Under the pieces are notes generated by a model. The model worked only from the letters and a program-made list of their open reading frames with translations, was not told the DNA's origin and made no database searches. The position numbers and the translations under genes are program-made. Shown here piece by piece: positions 9,192 to 18,651 of a DNA stretch of 45,049 nt. Source of the DNA: JANQTF01 sp036835375 (GTDB lineage: Bacteria; Bacteroidota; Bacteroidia; J057); contig DAITMB010000030.1 of NCBI GenBank assembly GCA_036835375.1, positions 1 to 45,049 of the forward strand, written 5' to 3'. Positions within the stretch are counted from its first letter, which is position 1; the number at the start of each line of letters is the position of its first letter.

Positions 9192-9892
9192 CTTTGAAAA
9201 ACATCACCATTGCCATCGACGGCTATGCCGGAACCGGAAAGAGTAGCACCGCCAAATCGGTCGCTCACGCACTGGGATACCTTTATATCGACACAGGAGC
9301 CATGTATCGGGCTGTGACGATGTATCTACTCGATCAGAAGATTCCCTTTGATCAAGAAAGTCCAGCCCTGCTGGAGGCACTGGACACGCTCCACCTCGAT
9401 TTCCGCAGAGCAGAAGGGAAAGAAGATCTTGAAATTTATCTGAATGATTATCCGGGAGAACCCGATATTCGTCAACCAAGGGTATCTCAAGCTGTGAGCC
9501 CAGTCGCTACTTTGCCCTCTGTGAGAGAAGTCCTCGTGGCACAGCAGCGAAGGATCGGCGCTCAGGGAGCTGTGGTCATGGATGGACGGGACATTGGGAC
9601 CCATGTATTTCCAAATGCTGATTTGAAGATCTTTATGACTGCTGATATAAACGTGAGGGCCCGCAGACGACAATCGGAAATGGCGCAAAAAGGTATCTAT
9701 CAAGACCTCACCACCGTCACGGCCAACCTGACGGAGCGCGATCGAATCGACTCTACCCGAGCCATTGCCCCATTGCGACAAGCAGCGGATGCCGTAGTGA
9801 TCGACACCTCACTCCTTTCTTTTGAGCAGCAAGTCGAAGAAGTCCTCGAACATGCCAGGAAGATTCTTTCCAAAATTTCTACTACACCATAA
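9188..9892 (+). CDS. cmk: (d)CMP kinase
   Basis: 234 residues. The P-loop GYAGTGKSS is at residues 12-20, followed by the CMP-binding block DTGAMYRAVTMYL and later MDGRDIGTHVFPNADLKIF and RARRRQSE of the lid. It phosphorylates CMP and dCMP. The start is a TTG at 9188 inside the queD stop (TTGA overlap), with another TTG two codons on; there is no ATG that keeps the P-loop. It is the middle gene of queD-cmk-ispH. Confidence 0.93.
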   Translation: MTLKNITIAIDGYAGTGKSSTAKSVAHALGYLYIDTGAMYRAVTMYLLDQKIPFDQESPALLEALDTLHLDFRRAEGKEDLEIYLNDYPGEPDIRQPRVSQAVSPVATLPSVREVLVAQQRRIGAQGAVVMDGRDIGTHVFPNADLKIFMTADINVRARRRQSEMAQKGIYQDLTTVTANLTERDRIDSTRAIAPLRQAADAVVIDTSLLSFEQQVEEVLEHARKILSKISTTP

Positions 9893-9905
9893 TCTCCAAG
9901 CTCCT

Positions 9906-10805
9906 ATGATTAGCGTCGAAATCGATCAACAATCCGGTTTTTGCTTTGGTGTGGTATATGCCATTGAAATGGCGGAGGACTATCTTCGCGAGCATGGTAG
10001 CCTGTATTGCCTCGGAGACATAGTCCATAATGACAAAGAGGTGGAGCGGCTCCAAGCGATGGGTCTTCAGATCATCACCCACGAAGACTTGGAAAACTTG
10101 CACGACAGCACCGTCCTGATCCGTGCACACGGGGAGCCACCGGCTACCTACGAGCTTGCCATGAAGAACAACCTTGCTTTGATTGATGCCTCTTGCCCAG
10201 TCGTGCTTAAGCTTCAAAACAGGGTGCGACAATCCTATGACGAGGCCAGCACCATCGTGATTTTAGGGAAAAAAGGTCATGCCGAGGTGAATGGACTGGT
10301 CGGTCAAACCCAGGGAAGGGCACAGGTCATCTCCTCAGTTGAAGAAGTAGATTCGCTAGCCATTGAGGGTCCAATTTCTCTCTTCAGCCAGACCACCAAA
10401 GGCACGAAGCTGCTCTATGAAGTGCGCAAGCGAATGGAAGAGCGATTTGGCCCAGTGGACTTCAATGACACCATTTGTCGCCAAGTAAGCAACCGCGAAC
10501 CTGAGTTGGCAAAATTTTCAGCGCGCCATGATGTGGTGATTTTTGTCTCTGGCAAAAAAAGCTCGAATGGCAAGGCGCTGTTTGGTACCTGTGCGGAGAT
10601 CAATCCCCGGAGCCATTTCATTTCAGGACCAGAAGAACTTCAGCTCGAATGGTTCGAAGACGCGGAGCATGTCGGCATTTGCGGTGCTACCTCCACCCCG
10701 ATGTGGCTCATGGAGCAGGTGGCTGCTTCAATCGAAGACCTCTTGGAAAAAAATCCTCACCCCTCACTGGGCGCCATCACCAGCGATCACCACGCCGCGC
10801 TGTAA
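9906..10805 (+). CDS. ispH: 4-hydroxy-3-methylbut-2-enyl diphosphate reductase
   Basis: 299 residues from the ATG 13 bp after cmk. The three cysteines of the [4Fe-4S] cluster are present: C13 (GFCFGV), C97 (DASCPVV) and C191 (DTICRQ), along with the substrate-binding histidines H41 and H75 (RAHGEPP). It carries out the last step of the MEP isoprenoid pathway, giving IPP and DMAPP. Its last 42 bp overlap a convergent small gene. Confidence 0.95.
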   Translation: MISVEIDQQSGFCFGVVYAIEMAEDYLREHGSLYCLGDIVHNDKEVERLQAMGLQIITHEDLENLHDSTVLIRAHGEPPATYELAMKNNLALIDASCPVVLKLQNRVRQSYDEASTIVILGKKGHAEVNGLVGQTQGRAQVISSVEEVDSLAIEGPISLFSQTTKGTKLLYEVRKRMEERFGPVDFNDTICRQVSNREPELAKFSARHDVVIFVSGKKSSNGKALFGTCAEINPRSHFISGPEELQLEWFEDAEHVGICGATSTPMWLMEQVAASIEDLLEKNPHPSLGAITSDHHAAL

Positions 10806-11084
10806 CAAGCTGCTACCAGATTCGTGCCGGAAATACACGACAGGCTTCACCACCTCCAGGATGATTGGCTTCAGTGTACCTGGTACCATGCTCACCTCCA
10901 AATCAGTCCGCTGTGGGTTGTATGGCTCACCCAACGGCACATCAATCAGATAGCCAGCGCCTTCTATCGCTTCCTTCATGCGACGAAGATGGCGAAGCGT
11001 TCCTGCCGCTTCTGGCAAATTGGAGAGCTTCACGTGCAGCAAATGCCACTGGTTGATCAAAGTGAGAACCGCCTCTGGCGTCAT
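10764..11084 (-). CDS. Small conserved protein of unknown function
   Basis: 106 residues, cytoplasmic. The sequence LPEAAGTLRHLRRMKEAIEGAGYLIDVPLGEPYNPQRTD... has the regular helix-then-strand pattern of a real protein, and the residues KPIILEVVKPVVYF look like a conserved core. I think similar proteins occur in related Bacteroidota but know no function. It follows the LytTR regulator gene by 97 bp on the same strand, and its end overlaps ispH by 42 bp, which is unusual. Confidence 0.55.
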   Translation of the reverse strand: MTPEAVLTLINQWHLLHVKLSNLPEAAGTLRHLRRMKEAIEGAGYLIDVPLGEPYNPQRTDLEVSMVPGTLKPIILEVVKPVVYFRHESGSSLLQRGVVIAGDGAQ

Positions 11085-11181
11085 GCTTGCTTGCTTTTAT
11101 TTGAGTGGGGGGTAGATCGACTTGCGTTGATCCTGCTCATTTCTTGGATTTTCTTCGACTCCATAGCCGAATTCTGATAAG

Positions 11182-11943
11182 CTATTGGCTGAGCCACTCC
11201 CGAAATCTGGGTGTTTTTTCGATGCTCACCACCGCCTCAATATCGGGCTTGGGGGAAAGTTCGATCTTGATCCGGCTTTTAGAGTGTGGATACATGTGCT
11301 CAATCGCCTGGAATCCAACGATAAATTGGCGGTTGATACGGAAAAAGCGCCGAGGATCCAGCAATTCCTCCAACTGTGCGAGGGTGTGATCGATCAAGTG
11401 CCGTCGCCCGTCATGCGTCACAAGGAAGGCATATTTTTGCTGGCCAAAAAAATAGGCAACTTCTTCGACGGGAATGGACCGGATTTTCTCGCCAGCACTC
11501 ACCATGAACCGCTCTTGATAGGTCTTCTCGGGTTGCTGAAGCGCCTCCAACAAAGTCTTCATGTCAAATCCCGGGATGTTGAGCTGCTGCTGTCGATATT
11601 TGTCTATCGCTCCCGACAGTTCTTGCTTATCGACGGGTTTGAGCAAATAATCCAAGCTATTGAGTTTGAAGGCGCGAATGGCATATTGGTCGTAAGCAGT
11701 CGTGAAAATGATTGGGCAGCGAGGTTGAACTTGATCAAAAATGGAAAAGCTGATTCCATCTGCCAGGTGAATGTCCAGAAAAATGAGATCTGGGCCTTGA
11801 AGAGAGAGCCATGCAACTGCCTCCTGAACAGAATCCAATACCTCTACCACTTCTATATCGCTGGCCACCTCGTCAATCAAACGCTTTAGTCGGCGTGCTG
11901 CGGGTGGTTCGTCTTCGATGATGAGCGCTCGGATAGTATCCAT
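11182..11943 (-). CDS. LytTR-type response regulator
   Basis: 253 residues. An N-terminal receiver domain (residues 4-125) has the acidic pair IIEDE, phospho-acceptor D57 in LIFLDIHL, the conserved Thr in IIFTTAYD and Lys in LLKPV. A C-terminal LytTR DNA-binding domain (about 150-250) has EEVAYFFGQQKYAFLV and FFRINRQFIVGF. The ATG at 11943 lies 2 bp after dapF, so the two are likely co-transcribed. No sensor kinase is in the window; in this phylum such regulators usually pair with LytS/YehU-type kinases. Targets unknown. Confidence 0.9.
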   Translation of the reverse strand: MDTIRALIIEDEPPAARRLKRLIDEVASDIEVVEVLDSVQEAVAWLSLQGPDLIFLDIHLADGISFSIFDQVQPRCPIIFTTAYDQYAIRAFKLNSLDYLLKPVDKQELSGAIDKYRQQQLNIPGFDMKTLLEALQQPEKTYQERFMVSAGEKIRSIPVEEVAYFFGQQKYAFLVTHDGRRHLIDHTLAQLEELLDPRRFFRINRQFIVGFQAIEHMYPHSKSRIKIELSPKPDIEAVVSIEKTPRFREWLSQ

Positions 11944-11945
11944 AT

Positions 11946-12755
11946 TCAACAAGATTTAGCTTGGGCAGGCAATGTGATCTCTCCTTGAAAAACGAATGTT
12001 GCGGGTCCTATGAGCCAGACCGCTTCCTCTTCGCTCCCGAGCGCAGTGACTTCTACGAAAAGAGAACCTCCGGGCGTGCGCACTTCGACCCGACCCTGTG
12101 TCCGCTCCTTTTTCTTTAGATACACATAGGCGCAGGCCGTGACGCCGGTCCCACAACTCAACGTCTCCGCCTCTACCCCGCGCTCAAAAGTGCGGACAGC
12201 CAGTGTGCCCGGAGCGTCTTCTCGAATGAAATTCACATTGGTACCATGTGGCGCAAATCCCGGCGAACGTCTCCATTCTCCCCCAACTTGATCAACGGAC
12301 AAAGCCTCCAGCGATACTTGATCCCACAGCAACAAATGTGGTGATCCGGTGTCGATCCACTCGACAAGCGGTTCAATGATTCGATATCCTTTGGGGCGTG
12401 TCATTTTCAGGCTCACCTCAACCGGAGTCCAAATTGCCTCGTGTCGCCCATCAATGGCTTCGAAAGTACATCGCTGCTCAAACAGTCCTCTTTTCTGCGC
12501 AAAATCGACGATACAGCGCCCTCCATTGCCACACATGCTACTTTCACGTCCGTCGGCATTGAAATAGACCATCCGAAAGTCTGACTCGGGGTCCGACGCT
12601 AAGAGCATCAAGCCATCGGCTCCAATCCCAAACCTTCTATCACAGATCGCGCGGATTTGGTGCGCACCGAGGAAAGCAGCAGCTTTTCCATCGCGGTCGT
12701 CGATCAGCACAAAATCATTGCCAGCTCCCTGGTATTTTTCAAATAAGATTGTCAT
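11946..12755 (-). CDS. dapF: Diaminopimelate epimerase
   Basis: 269 residues from the ATG giving MTILFEKYQGAGNDFV; an upstream extension to 12848 is foreign to the family. The two catalytic cysteines are C75 (ESSMCGNGGR) and C201 (ETLSCGTGVTA). It converts LL- to meso-diaminopimelate for lysine and peptidoglycan synthesis. It lies directly ahead of the response-regulator gene. The Gln/Glu-rich stretch near the C terminus is ordinary for the family. Confidence 0.95.
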   Translation of the reverse strand: MTILFEKYQGAGNDFVLIDDRDGKAAAFLGAHQIRAICDRRFGIGADGLMLLASDPESDFRMVYFNADGRESSMCGNGGRCIVDFAQKRGLFEQRCTFEAIDGRHEAIWTPVEVSLKMTRPKGYRIIEPLVEWIDTGSPHLLLWDQVSLEALSVDQVGGEWRRSPGFAPHGTNVNFIREDAPGTLAVRTFERGVEAETLSCGTGVTACAYVYLKKKERTQGRVEVRTPGGSLFVEVTALGSEEEAVWLIGPATFVFQGEITLPAQAKSC

Positions 12756-12896
12756 ATCGCGTGAACTTGGGCTTGATCCAGCCCTGTCTATCGCTGCAGG
12801 GATTCGATTTGTGGTGCTGTCCCAATGCACCGCTATTTCAGTGAGCAAAATCTATGCAAATGGAGTTGGAGTCAGAGGTAAGTGGTCACAAAAGGT

Positions 12897-13430
12897 TTAG
12901 CTTTTCGGAAAGGCTTCTGCCTGATACAGACGTGCTTCAAGGTCGATAATGCCCTCTACTTCTTCTTCCATAAGTTTTTCACCGTCATAGAATATTCTCA
13001 GCGTGTAGGACTTGGCGCCTAACTCTACAAAAGGAAGTGCCAAGTAGCTGAGTGTCAAATCGATCTCATTCTGCGCAGGCATCCCCAAGTCACGACCATC
13101 TTTTTTGAGAGGGATGGAGCAGTGAAAATCTTGAATGTCATGCTGGTCATCCTCAAAGCTCAGGTAGAGCGGGAGTTCTGAGCGGCCGATTTGGCTGTAG
13201 TATGTGAGCGTCAGCTCCAAGGCGTAGGGGCCGCTGAGAGAGAAATTTTCGGCATTGATCTGGTACTCACATGGCTGCTGATAGTAGAGCGTTTTGGTCT
13301 CAGCAAGGTCCCGGCAACTACCTTTCCAAATAGGAGAAATGCTCCCACAGCCCGATGCAAAGCACAAGATCGCGATCATCGCGGCAGGCGTAAAGGCGCT
13401 GTGAGGAACGGGACACACAGTGAGCTTCAT
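12897..13430 (-). CDS. Putative lipoprotein of unknown function
   Basis: 177 residues. The N terminus ends in ILCFASGCGS, a good lipobox with the acylated Cys at 28. The mature part has alternating strands (YALELTLTYYSQ, SELPLYLSF, YTLRIFYDG) suggesting a beta sandwich. In size, lipobox and beta content it faintly recalls GldH-like gliding lipoproteins, but I see none of that family's key motifs, so I leave it unnamed. It is separated by about 140 bp from dapF downstream and from accA upstream. Confidence 0.65.
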   Translation of the reverse strand: MKLTVCPVPHSAFTPAAMIAILCFASGCGSISPIWKGSCRDLAETKTLYYQQPCEYQINAENFSLSGPYALELTLTYYSQIGRSELPLYLSFEDDQHDIQDFHCSIPLKKDGRDLGMPAQNEIDLTLSYLALPFVELGAKSYTLRIFYDGEKLMEEEVEGIIDLEARLYQAEAFPKS

Positions 13431-13567
13431 TCGAACAAAATAGGGTTTTGATTGTCGAGATCCGAGAGTGAAAGATAATACGTCAATGCTGATTAAAGAA
13501 ATCTTGGCAATATTTGAAGGGCAGAATGATCAATTCGTACGAAGGAGTCTGTTCCATACCATGGTGC

Positions 13568-14554
13568 TTAATCCACGTTTTTCGGCTCCAGTGCCTGCTC
13601 GCTGACAACGCCCATTCGAGAGAATTTTTCTACTCTCGCATCTATCAGCGCCTCCAAATCCATGTGCTTGAGCTCTTCGAGATCTAGCAAAATCCGCTCT
13701 TTCACTGCTTCATATGCCGCTTCAGGCTGCTTGTGGGCCCCTCCAAGCGGCTCTTCTATAATTCCGTCGATGATCCCAAGTTCGAGATTGTCTTCGGCGG
13801 TCAAGCGCAGGGCCTCGGCTGCCAATTCTTTTTTCTCCCAACTCCGCCACAAAATAGAGGAGCAAGACTCGGGGGAAATGACTGAATACCAAGTGTTTCG
13901 CATCATGTACACCCGATCACCAATTCCGATTCCCAAGGCACCGCCTGAGGCACCTTCTCCGATGACGATGCAAAGAATTTGAGTTTTCAGTGCTGCCATT
14001 TCAAAGAGATTTCGGGCAATGGCTTCCCCTTGTCCGCGCTCTTCCGCCTCCAGCCCAGGATAGGCGCCGGGTGTGTCGATGAGGGTCACCACCGGGATCT
14101 CAAATTTCTCTGCCATCCGCATCAAGCGCAGCGCTTTGCGATATCCCTCGGGATTGGGCATTCCGAAGTTGCGAAACTGTCGCTCCTTGGTCGTGCGACC
14201 TTTCTGCTGCCCCACAAACATGATGCGTTGATCACCAATGCGACCAATCCCGCCCACCATCGCTTTATCATCGCCAAAATTCCGATCGCCGAACAGCTCA
14301 ATGAACTCGTCGGTGATGGACCGAATATAATCCAGCGTGTAGGGACGTTCCGGGTGACGAGAAATCTGCACCCGTTGCCACCTCGATAAGTTCTGGTAGA
14401 TGTTACTTCGAAGGTCCTGCACTTTGCCTTCCAGCTCGGAGATGGCTTGCTCCATGTCCACGGCACTTTCACCCGCAATGGCCCGCATTTCCTGGAGCCG
14501 GGTTTCCAACTCGTAAATGGGTTTTTCGAAGTCAAAAACGTTATTCGATAACAT
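13568..14554 (-). CDS. accA: Acetyl-CoA carboxylase carboxyltransferase subunit alpha
   Basis: 328 residues from the ATG giving MLSNNVFDFEKPIYELE; the upstream extension is not family-like. Diagnostic blocks: YTLDYIRSITDEFIELFGDR, GQQKGRTTKER, TLIDTPGAYPG, GEGASGGALGIGIGDRV and YSVISPESCSSILW. It forms the carboxyltransferase with AccD (not in the window) and makes malonyl-CoA. An N-terminal coiled coil (about 10-50) is normal. It begins 76 bp beyond the gltA terminator, so it is probably expressed separately. Confidence 0.95.
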   Translation of the reverse strand: MLSNNVFDFEKPIYELETRLQEMRAIAGESAVDMEQAISELEGKVQDLRSNIYQNLSRWQRVQISRHPERPYTLDYIRSITDEFIELFGDRNFGDDKAMVGGIGRIGDQRIMFVGQQKGRTTKERQFRNFGMPNPEGYRKALRLMRMAEKFEIPVVTLIDTPGAYPGLEAEERGQGEAIARNLFEMAALKTQILCIVIGEGASGGALGIGIGDRVYMMRNTWYSVISPESCSSILWRSWEKKELAAEALRLTAEDNLELGIIDGIIEEPLGGAHKQPEAAYEAVKERILLDLEELKHMDLEALIDARVEKFSRMGVVSEQALEPKNVD

Positions 14555-14630
14555 AGACGATACCTGAATTCTTACTTGAAGGTACGACTTTTTCCCGAAT
14601 CGATCCGCTATTATGCCATAGATCTTCTGC

Positions 14631-14664
14631 AAAAATGGCCCACCTGTTCAGGCGGGCCATTTTT
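14631..14664 (-). terminator. Bidirectional-looking terminator after gltA
   Basis: AAAAATGGCCC pairs perfectly with GGGCCATTTTT over 11 bp, with CCTG/CAGG pairing inside the loop. It lies 20 bp after the gltA stop and 76 bp ahead of accA. The T run in both directions makes it symmetrical. Confidence 0.9.
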
Positions 14665-14684
14665 GAAAGTGATCATAACCGTTT

Positions 14685-15971
14685 CTAGCGTCGGTCGATT
14701 GGCACATATTCCCGGGTAGCTGGTCCAGTGTAGATTTGCCGTGGCCGACCGATCGGCTCATCGTTTTCGCGCATTTCTTTCCACTGGCTGATCCATCCAG
14801 GCATCCGCCCCAGTGCAAACATGACGGTGAACAAGCTCACGGGGATGCCAAGGGCCCGATAGATGATTCCGGAATAGAAATCTACGTTCGGAAACAACTT
14901 TCGATCTGCAAAATATGCGTCTTGAAGCGCTTCTTTTTCCAGGCCTTTGGCCAAGTCCACAATAGGATCCTCCAAGTCAAGTGCATCCAGTACCTGATCC
15001 ACATATTTTTTGATGACCTGTGCTCTGGGATCATGGTTTTTGTACACCCGATGCCCAAATCCCATCAGGCGAAATGGATCATCCTTGTCCTTGGCTTTGG
15101 CAATGTATTTGTCCACGCTACCTCCATCCTTGCGGATATCTTCGAGCATTTCGAGGACTTTCTGGTTTGCACCTCCGTGTAGCGGCCCCCAAAGGGCGTT
15201 GCTACCAGCTGCAACAGCTGCAAAAACGTTTACTTTGGAGCTACCTACAAATCTTACGGTAGAAGCAGAACAGTTTTGCTCATGATCGGCGTGAAGAATG
15301 AGGAGTCGGTCCAGCGCATCGGCCACTCTATCGTCCACCTTTCCATACATCATGTGCAGAAAGTTCTCAATGTAGCCGAGTTCTGGATTAGGGTCAATGT
15401 AGGGGAGCTGCTGTGTTCTGCGATAAATATAAGCTACCAAGGTGGGCATATTGGCCAAGAGCCGATACATCGAAGACCAGCGGATCGACTCATTCGTCCA
15501 AGAGTCCTCGGCCTCTTGGTAGAACCCTGAAAGAGCATTCAACAATACGCCCAACATGCCCATAGGGTGTGTGCCATCAGGAAGCGCGTCGAGAACTGCT
15601 CGGATACTTGTTGGCAAATCGCGATGAGCGTGAATCTGCTGGGTAAATTCGTCAAGTTCAGCCTTGCTGGGGAGTTCTTGGTGAAGCAGCAGGTAACTGA
15701 CCTCAATAAAGGTGGATTGGCTGGCGAGTTGTTCAATGCGATAACCGCGATGCTCAAGAATGCCTTTATCGCCATCAATAAAGGTAATGGTCGATTCGGT
15801 CGATCCGGTATTTTTGAACCCGACATCGAGGGTGACATACCCTGAACTTCCGAGGAGTTTTCCGATTTGAATTCCTTTCTCCTGATAGGTCCCTGTCACC
15901 ACAGGGAATTGATGCGAGGAGTCGTCTATTTTGAAGTCCACGGTCTCATTGAGCTCGGATAATTGTGACAT
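14685..15971 (-). CDS. gltA: Citrate synthase
   Basis: 428 residues, the usual length of the hexameric bacterial type. Active-site segments: ILHADHEQNCSAS, WGPLHGGANQKVLEML, LMGFGHRVYKNHDPRAQ and NVDFYSGIIYRALGIP, giving the two catalytic histidines and the aspartate. It condenses oxaloacetate and acetyl-CoA to start the TCA cycle. It is flanked by its own promoter candidate (16031-16058) and terminator, so it is likely monocistronic. Confidence 0.95.
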   Translation of the reverse strand: MSQLSELNETVDFKIDDSSHQFPVVTGTYQEKGIQIGKLLGSSGYVTLDVGFKNTGSTESTITFIDGDKGILEHRGYRIEQLASQSTFIEVSYLLLHQELPSKAELDEFTQQIHAHRDLPTSIRAVLDALPDGTHPMGMLGVLLNALSGFYQEAEDSWTNESIRWSSMYRLLANMPTLVAYIYRRTQQLPYIDPNPELGYIENFLHMMYGKVDDRVADALDRLLILHADHEQNCSASTVRFVGSSKVNVFAAVAAGSNALWGPLHGGANQKVLEMLEDIRKDGGSVDKYIAKAKDKDDPFRLMGFGHRVYKNHDPRAQVIKKYVDQVLDALDLEDPIVDLAKGLEKEALQDAYFADRKLFPNVDFYSGIIYRALGIPVSLFTVMFALGRMPGWISQWKEMRENDEPIGRPRQIYTGPATREYVPIDRR

Positions 15972-16317
15972 GAGTGATCTATATTAAGGTTCGCGAAGTG
16001 GAAGATGTATGGTCAAAAATGGGAATTTCACAAATATAGGGTAGCTGTATTGACAAAAGTGAAAGAGCGCCACAGATAAAGAGGAAAATTATCTGTAATG
16101 ATGCGAAAGCAATCATGCCGTTCACCCAAGTCTTTTCCCGGCTAACTTCTATAGAAGGATTGCCGAAAATAGAGGAAATTCTTGAAAAGAAGCCACAAAA
16201 AACGTTCAGTATTTCCGCTAGTGGCGAAGATTCGCTACTTTCAACTCCTCAGAATAAGGTTTGCCCATTTGCAAAAAGGATGATTCCTGCCCCAAGTTTA
16301 CTTCACAGGTGACAAAA
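15972..16317. other. Intergenic region between nadE and gltA
   Basis: 346 bp, A/T-richer than the genes. It holds the gltA promoter candidate. A short + strand reading frame at 16115-16312 has no protein-like features. Nothing else is seen. Confidence 0.6.
16031..16058 (-). promoter_or_regulatory. Candidate gltA promoter
   Basis: On the - strand, TTTTG (16058-16054) and TATATTTG (16038-16031) match the Bacteroidota -33 and TAnnTTTG -7 elements. The 15-base spacing is a little shorter than usual. The leader to the gltA ATG would be about 55 nt. Confidence 0.5.
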
Positions 16318-18255
16318 TTAAGCTTGCGATGCCTCCCAGCGATCCAATTCCGACAGTGCTTCTTCAAACCCTCCATTTAAGATAGGGAAGCGACACCAAG
16401 TCTTCGGGTCCAGATTTGCGTCGTCGAGATGAAATGATGGCGCATAGCGTTCACGCTTCCACTGATTCCTTGACCACAAGCGAAAGAATCTGCGAATGTA
16501 GCCTTTCAGTACATCGTCGGGATAGCTGCCACGAAGCGTCTGAAACACTTCCACCGGAGATTTATAATCCCGAATTCCCGCTTTTTCGATGCTATCCAAA
16601 ATACCGTATGGCATCAAGTCATTTTCATCGGTCTGGGCATGATCCGAGGGACGCAGCTCTGCGGTAGGCTGCAAGGAATTCACGAAGCGAAGTCCTGTCA
16701 CATCTAAGGCCCCTTCTGCCCAGCGTAGCCATTCCAGAAGGCTTTCCTTGTCAATCCCACCGAGTGGCGCCAGCCCCCCGGAGGTGTCTCCATCCATGGT
16801 CGCGTAGCCCACGGCGGCTTCGCTTCGGTTGCTGGTGGTGATGAGCAAACCACGATGGATATTGGCGAGCATCCAAATGCCGGGAGAGCGCAGCCGGGCT
16901 TGAATATTTTGAAGGGTGATGTCGTCTTGCTCCCAAGTGAGGGGTCGATTGACTGCGGACTCTGCCAAGTTAATGTACGCTGCGTGTAGGGGCTCGACTT
17001 CCCAATGATGAAAAGTAGCACCCAAATCCGCTGCCAATTCTTTGGCACTTTCGAGCGTTGCCTCGCCACTGTTTCGCGTCGCCTGATACACGCAAATGAG
17101 GAGCTGCGCTACAAGGGGCTGAGCCATGTCGAGATTGGCGTAAGCAAGCCGCTTGGCCATGACTTCTGGACCAAGCTCCTGAGCTGCCCGCTGAATCGCA
17201 TGGGCACACAATACCGCGCAGGCAGATGAATCCGCGCCGCCGGACAAGGAAAGCACAAAGCCTCGACTCATGGATTTGCGCATGTAGTCAAACAGGGCCA
17301 GAGTCTCAGCGAGATAAAACTCTTCATGCTTGCTTTCCATCGGGGAAAGCAACTGAACAGAAGCCACTGGTTCAATTGCTTGGTAGGTGCCCGCAGCCCG
17401 CACAAGATGGTCCGGTATTTCGGGATGAAAGTTGAACGACTTTTTCTTTTGTATATGGATCCGCTCTACGTCCACCACCACGGGCAAAATCTGAAAATCG
17501 GCGAATGAAAATCGCTTGTTGCGTGCGAGCAATTCGCCAGCTTGTGCTACAAGAATTTCGCCGTCATAGATGATCCTGCCTGCCTCATTGCCCAGCAAAT
17601 TGGAGTAAATGTAGGTGCATTGGAACGCCCGGGAAGCCTCTCTAACAAGCATTTCACGGACGCGGGTCTTGCCGAATGCAAAATTCGAAGCGCTGGGGTT
17701 GATGATGATATCCACATTGTGGACGTAGTGCCGGGTAGCAGGCCGCAGCCCGTTCCATGCGTCTTCGCAGATCTCCAATCCCATGCGCACCCCGTCCACC
17801 TCGAAGATGAGATCCCCAAATGGAATGCTTTCTCCCTTCATTCGATAGGCAACGATGAGCCCTTCGGTCCAAGGCTTGAACCATCGTGGCTCGTAATAGA
17901 TCCCGTCGCCGGCTAGTTCTTGCTTGGCTACAAAGCCTAAGAGCTGACGATCGTGAATCACCGCCACGACATTGTACACACAGCGCTCGTATTCCACGGG
18001 GAGGCCGACGGTCACGGTCATTCCCTGGGTCGCTGCCTGAATGATCTCCAAAGACGTTAGGGATCGGTGCGCGACATACTCACTAAAAAATGTGTCTTCA
18101 CATCCATAGCCACTGATCGCTAATTCCGGTAAACAAAGCACCTGCACACCTAGCCTCCGTGCTTCTGCTATGGCTGCTAAGATACGGTCGGTATTTCCGC
18201 TGAAGTCCAGCGGGGTCTGATTTAGGCTAGCGCCTGCTACACGAAGATATTTCAT
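16318..18255 (-). CDS. nadE: Glutamine-dependent NAD+ synthase
   Basis: 645 residues from the ATG giving MKYLRVAGASLNQTP; a longer in-frame start at 18363 adds a low-quality extension. The N-terminal nitrilase-type glutaminase has the triad E44 (CLPELAISG), K111 and C163 (LEICEDAW). The C-terminal synthetase has the PP-loop SGGADSS at 338-344. It amidates deamido-NAD+ using ammonia channelled from glutamine. This is the two-domain form, so no separate ammonia source is needed. It ends 346 bp ahead of the gltA start. Confidence 0.95.
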   Translation of the reverse strand: MKYLRVAGASLNQTPLDFSGNTDRILAAIAEARRLGVQVLCLPELAISGYGCEDTFFSEYVAHRSLTSLEIIQAATQGMTVTVGLPVEYERCVYNVVAVIHDRQLLGFVAKQELAGDGIYYEPRWFKPWTEGLIVAYRMKGESIPFGDLIFEVDGVRMGLEICEDAWNGLRPATRHYVHNVDIIINPSASNFAFGKTRVREMLVREASRAFQCTYIYSNLLGNEAGRIIYDGEILVAQAGELLARNKRFSFADFQILPVVVDVERIHIQKKKSFNFHPEIPDHLVRAAGTYQAIEPVASVQLLSPMESKHEEFYLAETLALFDYMRKSMSRGFVLSLSGGADSSACAVLCAHAIQRAAQELGPEVMAKRLAYANLDMAQPLVAQLLICVYQATRNSGEATLESAKELAADLGATFHHWEVEPLHAAYINLAESAVNRPLTWEQDDITLQNIQARLRSPGIWMLANIHRGLLITTSNRSEAAVGYATMDGDTSGGLAPLGGIDKESLLEWLRWAEGALDVTGLRFVNSLQPTAELRPSDHAQTDENDLMPYGILDSIEKAGIRDYKSPVEVFQTLRGSYPDDVLKGYIRRFFRLWSRNQWKRERYAPSFHLDDANLDPKTWCRFPILNGGFEEALSELDRWEASQA

Positions 18256-18651
18256 AGGAAGGGACCAAGTGCTTTGTTCCTGATGTTGTTGTGAGGACTG
18301 GCTTCCATGAATGCTATTCGGTGCCAAGCATCGAGTGTTCATGGAAAATGGGAAGAAGTCCAACCCAAAATGGCAAGAGAAGTTTTAAAATGCCGCTCCG
18401 ACCTCAATCTGGATCATTCCTCCAAACTTACTACGCTGGATCTCGATTTTGAAACAGGAAAATTCAAAACCCTAAAGATCGTTGGCTATAGGAAATCCAT
18501 GGGAAGGCCCACAAAGTGGATCATCATGCGTCGTGCACTGAAAAACTTAGTGCAAAGGATGCAATATCGATGCGTCTGATCGTTCGATCTATGTATCAAT
18601 TTAATTTTCCAAAAGGCTTACTTTGAGCCGGATTTATAAGGAAATAGGACG
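18256..18651. other. Divergent intergenic region nadE / 18652 gene
   Basis: 396 bp. A + strand frame at 18307-18579 (90 codons) lacks convincing protein features, and I do not call it. TTACTTTGAG about 30 bp ahead of the 18652 gene is one base short of TAnnTTTG and may be its -7 element. Nothing else seen. Confidence 0.45.

Noticed and set aside
11185..11889. 234-codon + strand frame opposite the LytTR regulator
   Set aside because: Entirely antisense to a response regulator with all its motifs; no protein-like features.
18307..18579. 90-codon + strand frame in the nadE upstream region
   Set aside because: No recognisable domain or start signal, and composition unlike the neighbouring genes; left uncalled.
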